From Hevea brasiliensis (Eukaryota; Streptophyta; Magnoliopsida; Malpighiales; Euphorbiaceae), in the NCBI RefSeq assembly GCF_030052815.1, contig NC_079505.1, forward strand, positions 28,040,843-28,104,842: a stretch of 64,000 nt of DNA, in the 5' to 3' direction. The translations under genes were made by a program, and so were the position numbers. Positions 57,901-64,000 of the stretch are shown in pieces. The notes below the pieces were generated by a model. That model did no database searches, was not told where the DNA came from, and was given only the letters and a program-made list of their open reading frames with translations. Numbering within the stretch: position 1 is the first letter of the stretch; each line of letters begins with the position of its first letter.

Positions 57901-58542
57901 TTTAATCCTTTAGGAAGACCATAATTATCCAAAATTAATTTTTTAATTATAATATTTATTGCATCATGCATGATGTCATGCATTATGTCATCACTTTTTC
58001 ACTTTTTCTTTTTCCTTTTTCTTTTTTTTTTATTTTTCCATTAGTTCTTTAATTTAATTCCCAATTCCAAAATTTTCTTTTCTCCGATTTTATTTAACAG
58101 GACAGAAGTCAGCTCTAGGGGTCGATTGACCAAATTGCCCCTCGCCGGTTCGAACCAGTTTGTAAATAATTCAATATTTCTTCCAGATCCCTAACCTAAT
58201 TATTTGACTGGCTTAACAATTCTTTTTTATGATTTTCTCTTTTTCACTGTATTAGAAATAGTCCTAAGGACCATAACATCATTTTCACTGTTTGAAATTT
58301 GAGTTTAAATCGACTTCGCAATCCTTCCCGAGAAGGTCACCAATCGCTGAGACTCTCAGCTCATTTAACTTATTATGTTCTATTTTTCTTATTTATACTT
58401 AACTAATTGACAATTACTAATTATTTGTGTTTAGGACTTATCTAGTTGTCTTAGATATGGTTCTAATCCCCTTAATTTTCTGGACTGACACTGGTCACTG
58501 GAATAGTGAAATATATCAGGCTATACAAATAAGGGTGTTACA
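54998..58542 (-). repeat. Tekay LTR 3 of the dimer (5' LTR of copy 2)
   Basis: This 3,545-bp LTR ends GGTGTTACA at 58542 and is followed by ATATA (58543-58547), which matches ATATA at 18176-18180 on the far side of the dimer. The inverted repeat is at 55709-55726. An antisense frame is at 57138-57401. Confidence 0.9.
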
Positions 58543-58558
58543 ATATAGTGGTGTTACA
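58543..58558 (-). mobile_element. Target duplication plus terminal 11 bp of the outer LTR
   Basis: ATATA followed by GTGGTGTTACA completes the LTR whose body stops at 18180. Directly after it comes the polypurine tract of the next internal region, as expected for a 3' LTR terminus. Confidence 0.7.
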
Positions 58559-59279
58559 ATTCTCCCCCCCTTAAAATAAATTTCGTCTCGAAATTTTTCC
58601 TGGTATCATTCTCTAAACAGCTGTGGGTGCTATCTCCTCATACCCTTTTCATGCTCCCAAGTAGCTTCATAATCTGAATAATGATCCATAACACCTTAAC
58701 CAAATGTATACATTTATTTCTTAGCTGCTTCACCTCATGTGCTATGATCTTTATGAGTTTCTCCATCATACGTTGAATTTAAATTCATTTCACTTTTTAG
58801 AGGTAAGCAATTTTGTGTGCTAACGAATCCACTCTTTCTAGGGCTTTGTGTGGTTCTATAGAGTGAGAACTTAATTTTTCTCTTTTTTATATAATCATAT
58901 AATCTTCTTTCCTTTAAGTTTATGTAAGACTTTTAACAATCTAATATAATATTTAATTTGTTTATATAACACTAATATTTTCTTACTATCGTTCTGTCTA
59001 ATATTTCGATTCATGTTCCCTTATTGAATGACCATTAAGGTCATGTTAGAATTATTTATCTAATCATTGGTCCTCTGACCATTCTAGTCAACTATCTTAC
59101 TCATATTCGTAACATTTCTTTGTTACATCTGAACCAACTGTTCAAGTTTTTACTTCCATAACTCTTTTATCTATTGATTTTCAATAATTTATTATATTCT
59201 AGGAAATATCTTTCACTAGCAAAATCTTCCAAAACTAATTCCAAAAAGACTAATATCAAAATTTATTTTTTTATGCGAG
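58559..59279 (-). pseudogene. Highly degraded pol tail and polypurine tract of a deleted gypsy element
   Basis: 58559-58570 is a polypurine tract (plus strand ATTCTCCCCCCC). The next ~400 bp follow, with many changes, the integrase tail region of the Tekay copies (for example CTGCTTCACCTCATGTGCTATGATC, compare 33985-34015). RT, RNase H and the integrase core are missing. The join to the protease remnant is around 59000-59280. Nothing is translatable. Confidence 0.55.
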
Positions 59280-60663
59280 GGACAACAAGAAGGCAAACAA
59301 TGCTGACACTAACATAAAAGTATGTAGACCGCGGGTCAAATAATACATATATATATCTTAGTTAAAAATTTGAGAAAGTACCAGCAACAATGTTAGAAGT
59401 CTCAGCCTCTTCCCTCTACCGTATAGTGTATATTCTAGCTGAAGCATCACCCTATTCTGGCTGATTCATAGTACTCTGACTTGCAGGTGTACCACCCCTA
59501 CCTCTGCCCCTACTAACTGATGGTGAACTCTTTGGTGTAGAAACTTGGGCTAATCCTTCTGGTGTAGTAAATGATCCAGAACGATGTGGATTTATACAAT
59601 CCTTAGCAAAATGACCAGTCTCTCCACAATTAAAACATGCTCCTATGGCTCTATAACATACCCCACTATGTGGTTTACCAAAAGTTTCACAAAGTCGATT
59701 TGACAGCATATTTTTGGGTCTTTGCTGAGTTTGCTGACCGGATAAGGGTGGTTTCTGTCCAGAAGATCTATCGCTATCCGATTCTTGTGAGCTAAATCCT
59801 CTAAAGTGCTTTCTCTTTCCTGACCCATTATCAGGAACTTGATCAGTAGCTTTTCTAGTTTTCTCTTTTTCTTCTGTACCCTTTTTAACTGTTTCTTTTG
59901 TACCCTTTTTAACTGTTTCTTCATTCTCAATTCTTTCTAGTTCCAGGGCTTGCGATATTAGCTCTGAGAAATTCTGGTATTAGAACCCCACAACTTTCAT
60001 TCTTAAACTAGGCCTTAACCCGGCTTCAAAACATTTACATCTGTCTCTAGGAGTGGTAAATAGGTTTCTTGTATAATGACTCAATCGAGAGAAGTTTCTC
60101 TCATATTCTGCCACTGTTCTGTCCCTTTGCTTCAGGCTTAAGAACTCTTATAGCTTCTAGTCCACATAGGCATCTGGGACATATTTCTGTCTGAACTCTT
60201 TGAGAAAGTCATCCTATGTTAGCACTGGGGGTTCCACCAAACTGTGGGGAATGGTTTTCCACCAGTCATATGCATCCTCCTATAAAAGTGAGACTGAGTA
60301 TTCAAACTTTAGCTCATCGGTGTAGTGCAGCTTCCTAAAAACTCTTTCCATCCTTTCCAACCATTATTCTGCCTCTAGCAGATCCACTGTCCCCTTGAAC
60401 TCAGTAGCCCCATACTTAATCAGCTTGTCATACTGCCTAGCTAAAGGCTGTGGTTGTACTACTGGTGTCTACAGTGGGGCTTGAGTGGGTATGTTACCAG
60501 CTATCTGTTGGAACATCACAGCCATCTACTAAGCAAATTGAGTAGGGAACTGCTGTATTGAGGGGGTTGGTGTAGCTGATCCACTCACATTTTGAAAGGT
60601 TGGGGCTTTCCTTTGTACCTTAGCCTCTACTGATTGATCGACTAAATGATCCCCTTCTTCCAT
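59280..60663 (-). pseudogene. gag: Gag and protease remnant of the outer gypsy element
   Basis: The ATG at 60661-60663 (MEEGDHLVDQSVEA) is the counterpart of the start codons lost in both Tekay copies. The minus strand then reads RQYDKLIKYGATEFKGTVDL, YDWWKTIPHSLVEPPVL and VAEYERNFSRLSHYTRNL with several stops. A 24-bp tandem duplication encodes ETVKKGTK twice (about 59876-59930). The second zinc knuckle is intact, CFNCGETGHFAKDC, but the first is CETFGKPHSGVC with Cys-to-Phe. A protease remnant reaches about 59280, after which pol is deleted. The element is non-autonomous. Confidence 0.8.
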
Positions 60664-60831
60664 AGTTAATTAGAGGGTAGTGTATCTCCTAAACTAATAA
60701 CACAAAGAGATTGCCCTTCGTTAGTTCATATTTATAATGTAATGTACTGTATGTATCAAACCATGACATTGAGTAGTTGTACTATGAAGGAAAAATATTC
60801 AAATTACAGATCAAAATAGAATTTAAAAACT

Positions 60832-60844
60832 TGCTCTGATACCA
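60832..60844 (-). other. Primer-binding site of the outer gypsy element
   Basis: The minus strand reads TGGTATCAGAGCA, eight bases from the LTR start at 60853, the same layout as the Tekay copies. The leader 60664-60831 shows no other feature. Confidence 0.85.
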
Positions 60845-60852
60845 CTAAAACA

Positions 60853-63800
60853 TGTCACACCTTACCCTTTTCATAACGCATAACTTGATCCCGAAGTATA
60901 CATAATGAATTACCAAACTTCGCTATTAATAACCCATTAAATACACTACAAGGGATTTTAAACAATTTCTTACTTCTTTTTAAAGTGGTGAGCACTTTTC
61001 ACAAGTGTTAAAACTTTTTAATCGAAGTTAAATCACACATTAGGTCTGAAATAGCCATAAATTTTATAAAAATTTAGGCAGAGTGCAGTCTATATTTTGT
61101 GAAAACAGTTCTTCAAAAACCTGTAAAAAGCACTTCCAATATATTTGTTTCAATCCCCAACTCCAATAATAGCTCAACTCAAATCAATTTTCACAACACA
61201 AGTCAAACTCAAATTCAGCAATTCCAAAAATAAAGTGTAAAATAACTGAGTATTTCGAAAGCTAAAATAAGAGAATTGTAATACAACATTTTGACATGCC
61301 AAAATAATTTACAACTTTATTTTACAATTGCTCAAGACCAAGTACAATATACACATACATTTGACATACATTACAATAATATTTACAAGGAAGTGGTATA
61401 CTCAATATACCCAGCAAAATCCCAAAGCGAAGTCGCAAGCAGTCTACTCTGATGCTTTATCTGTCTGTCTACCTGCGACAGCAATGAAAAAGCTCTCGCT
61501 GAGTAAAATTTACTCAGTGGTGCACAATAAAAATTTAAAATGCGGTATATAAAACATTTATTGACAATTCACAATTCAAATAATTCACAATTTCATGTCA
61601 CAATTTTCAAAGCTCATATAACACAAATTTGATCAAACAATTTAATAAATACAGTGTTGCCAATCAATAACACAACTTAGGTCATAACACAAAATTTTCC
61701 AAATATGCTGTGTTGGACACCATGACAAGGCATACTCACCCTATTAATCGAAATCAATGGGGGAGGTGGCTAGCTAGATAATGAGTACTCATGCATACTC
61801 ACCTTAGACTGGCAAATTAAAGAGGGAGGAATATAGTCATACTCACCACATAAATGGAGGAGGAACATAGAGATATTTCCATGCCAAGTGTGAATAAAAA
61901 ATAATTTCAAATCACAATATTTAAATATTTCATACAAACCACAAATCGCATTTTATCTCAAAATTTCTATTTACAAAGTAGGCAACACAATAATTTCCAA
62001 ATAAAATTTTCAAAGCCAAAACAATAAAAAATTATTAATAACTCATTTCTCCAAATAAAATTTCTAGTAAAAGCAGTGAATATAAAAAGTATTGTGCACA
62101 GACCTGATTTGAGTCACCTCTAGGCCTTGACTCAATGTTCCTTATGCTTCTTAATATTCTTTTCAACTGAAATGCACAATTTATAGTGTTTCAGTATCAC
62201 ATCTCATAACAATTCCAATTTCTTGCCAATATAGTACATTTTACAATTCTCACAAGTTGGCATTTATTGCCAATTTTATTTCTAAGGCTTTATTGTATAG
62301 TAATGGTAAATTTCCAGATTTTGTATGCTAGATTGATCTAGCTAATCGTCTTGTTTCTCTTAGTTTTTAGGTTCTGGTCAAAAGAGCAAATTTGTAAGTC
62401 CATGTCTTATTGAATTTTTGCCACTAATTTTAAGTCATTCTGAGTTGTATAGACCAAGATATGGTTAATTTACTAAAATTGGATAGATTGCATTTTTAAT
62501 GCAAAGTTAGGTCAATTTTAGGTCAAATTCAATTCTGGCAGTTTTTGTGACTGAACTTGTGCAAGCAATTTGACTTGGTAAATGGCATTTCTGGGTTCTG
62601 TGATCTTCACAAAAGATGTAGCCCTATGTCTAAGCTTTCCAATGGCATAAATTTCAGGTTATTTGGACTTGTTTTGATTGAGTTATGGCCATTTGAATGG
62701 CTACTGGTCATATAGTCAGATTTCTAGGTTTACAATGTTGCAATTCCGGATTAGGTCAATTTTACAGGTAGTTTCTAGACATAATTTTGGCAATATTTCC
62801 ACATGAAAGTTGGCCTATTTTATGTCTAGTTTTGCCTCCAATTGACCTCATACCAATTGGGGTCACACAATTAGGGTTATAAGCTTAATTACATACTGCT
62901 CTTAAATATTTTGCTCAAACACCTATCAATTGCACATTAACCTTGTTATAAGTCCACTTCTCTACCCAATTCTGAATTGGTATCAAACCACAACCACTCA
63001 ATACATCACATTATGGTGAATTTGGGTAAAATATACAAACCCTCAATACCCTAATTACAATTCAAAATTACAAAGTTCAAATTCAACAATAAATATACCT
63101 AATTACCACTTATCATTCCCAACAACATTTACATATACATTCTGCCATCCTTGGTACCATAATTCACCAAGCTATTTTCATGAAATTAAACACTTTTCCA
63201 TGCATCACAAAGCTACCAAATTGGTCAATTTACAAGCCCTCACAATTTCTTCCAAAAAGCCTCAAAATTTCAATTGTTTAATTAAACAATTCAAACACCT
63301 ACATTCAATTACACTCTTATACATTTAAACACCCTAATCAACCCCTTAAATCACCATTTATATAACAAATTACATCATAATCCCATGGACATGAGACTGT
63401 TAAAAATTGGACAGTACCATAACTCATCAAATCCCACAATTTCTTGCATAATATAACTTCCCATAACCTTTACTACAACTTTAGTGAAGCAAGAATTGAA
63501 AACAAGCACTTACCTATTTTGGAGCTTGACCAAACTTCACCAAAACTTCTTGAATTTACTACCAACTTCTTCCTTGCAAAATGAGGACTAACTTTAATGA
63601 AGGCAAGTTGGGAGAATGGTGGCTTGATCATGGGGATTTTGAGCTCATAAAGTGGGCGACCATGGGAGAGTTCTCCCAAGCTTGGTTTTGGCCAAAGTGA
63701 GATTAAATGGAGAAGATGAGTTGCAAAAGTTAGTGGAATTTTCTATTGATTTGTGTCCTTATATAGTGCTTAGTGGTCCACTAAGTATTAAGAAATTATT

Positions 63801-64000
63801 TGTTTAATTAAACTTTTATTTATTCAATTTTCTTACCCCATAATTTCCCTTAATCCCACTTCATTCCAATTTCAATTTTTCATGTAATTTCCAAACTTTA
63901 ACACTACTTTATTTTTATGGACATTTAGGTCAAAAGTCAACTCTAGGTGTCAATTGACCAAAATGCCCCTATTCGGGTTGTATTCCCGATTTTTTGGTAA
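60853..64000 (-). mobile_element. 5' LTR of the outer gypsy element, truncated by the window end
   Basis: It starts TGTCACACCTTACCC and shows over 3.1 kb of LTR without an end. It has a perfect hairpin CTGAGTAAAATTTACTCAG (61499-61517), a TATATAAAA box (61547-61555, minus), and a U3 portion (63400-63990) closely matching 17205-17790. Its first part is only loosely similar to 13424-17186. The window stops before its TGTAACA end, so its outer flank cannot be tested. Confidence 0.85.
61547..61555 (-). promoter_or_regulatory. TATA box of the outer element's 5' LTR
   Basis: The minus strand reads TTTTATATA, 30 bp before the conserved inverted repeat at 61499-61517. This is the same spacing class as 25405/25441 in the plus-sense solo LTR. 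Confidence 0.6.

Larger units (their letters stand above)
18181..58542 (-). mobile_element. Dimeric Tekay-type chromovirus (LTR-int-LTR-int-LTR), nested insertions
   Basis: Three same-orientation LTRs of ~3.53-3.55 kb (18181-21709, 30272-33822, 54998-58542) enclose two gag-pol regions. The middle LTR serves as 5' LTR of copy 1 (primer site at 30251-30263 on its low side) and 3' LTR of copy 2 (polypurine tract at 33824-33840 on its high side). The whole unit is flanked by ATATA at 18176-18180 and 58543-58547. After subtracting the nested insertions (22448-26119, and 37343-53616, with one duplication each), the internal regions are about 4,885 and 4,896 bp. Domain order protease-RT-RNase H-integrase plus a chromodomain-like tail, and the very long LTRs, point to the Tekay (Del) lineage. 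Both copies are defective. Confidence 0.85.

Noticed and set aside
1..64000. Possible host gene or endogenous pararetrovirus.
   Set aside because: All recognisable proteins fit Ty1/Copia or Ty3/Gypsy elements bounded by LTRs; no movement protein or host-gene exon pattern seen.

Overview
This window is a block of plant repetitive DNA. Every recognisable coding stretch belongs to an LTR retrotransposon, and I see no host gene, tRNA, rRNA or CRISPR array. Four lineages are recognisable from their proteins: Ty3/Gypsy Athila-like, Ty3/Gypsy Tekay (chromovirus, with a chromodomain-like pol tail), Ty1/Copia Angela/Tork-like and Ty1/Copia SIRE (Sirevirus, with a long ORF after pol). This set, together with very AT-rich sequence, fits heterochromatin of a flowering plant, probably a eudicot. 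The species cannot be named from the sequence alone.

Layout. Positions 1-427 hold two LTR pieces: a plus-sense gypsy LTR end (1-195) that cuts an older Angela LTR (196-427). Positions 428-3446 and 13008-13407 are one minus-strand Athila-like element, split at TACTG by a complete Angela element (3447-13007). At 13408 the Athila reverse transcriptase is broken by gypsy LTR material: a 16-bp LTR tip (13408-13423), a chimeric LTR (13424-17186 joined to 17187-18180), and then a Tekay dimer (18181-58542). The dimer has the form LTR - internal - shared LTR - internal - LTR and is flanked by a perfect ATATA duplication. Beyond it lie a degenerate gag-only element (58559-60852) and that element's 5' LTR, which runs off the window (60853-64000).

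The Tekay dimer has itself been invaded. A plus-sense solo LTR (22448-26119) splits integrase of copy 1. A solo Tekay-family LTR (37343-53616 overall) splits the gag/protease junction of copy 2. That solo LTR in turn contains a solo Angela LTR (37389-39493, AGAAT duplication) and a full-length SIRE element (41668-52423, TCACC duplication). With the insertions removed, the two Tekay internal regions are almost the same length (about 4.89 and 4.90 kb).

No element is intact. All carry stop codons, frameshifts or lost start codons, and many stops look like C-to-T or G-to-A changes expected in methylated DNA. SIRE is the least damaged. The most unusual features are the TSD-flanked Tekay dimer, a conserved hairpin at the predicted transcript start of several gypsy LTR subfamilies, and patches where CTG in one repeat copy reads as a CG-containing variant in its sister, which I suspect is a base-calling artefact.
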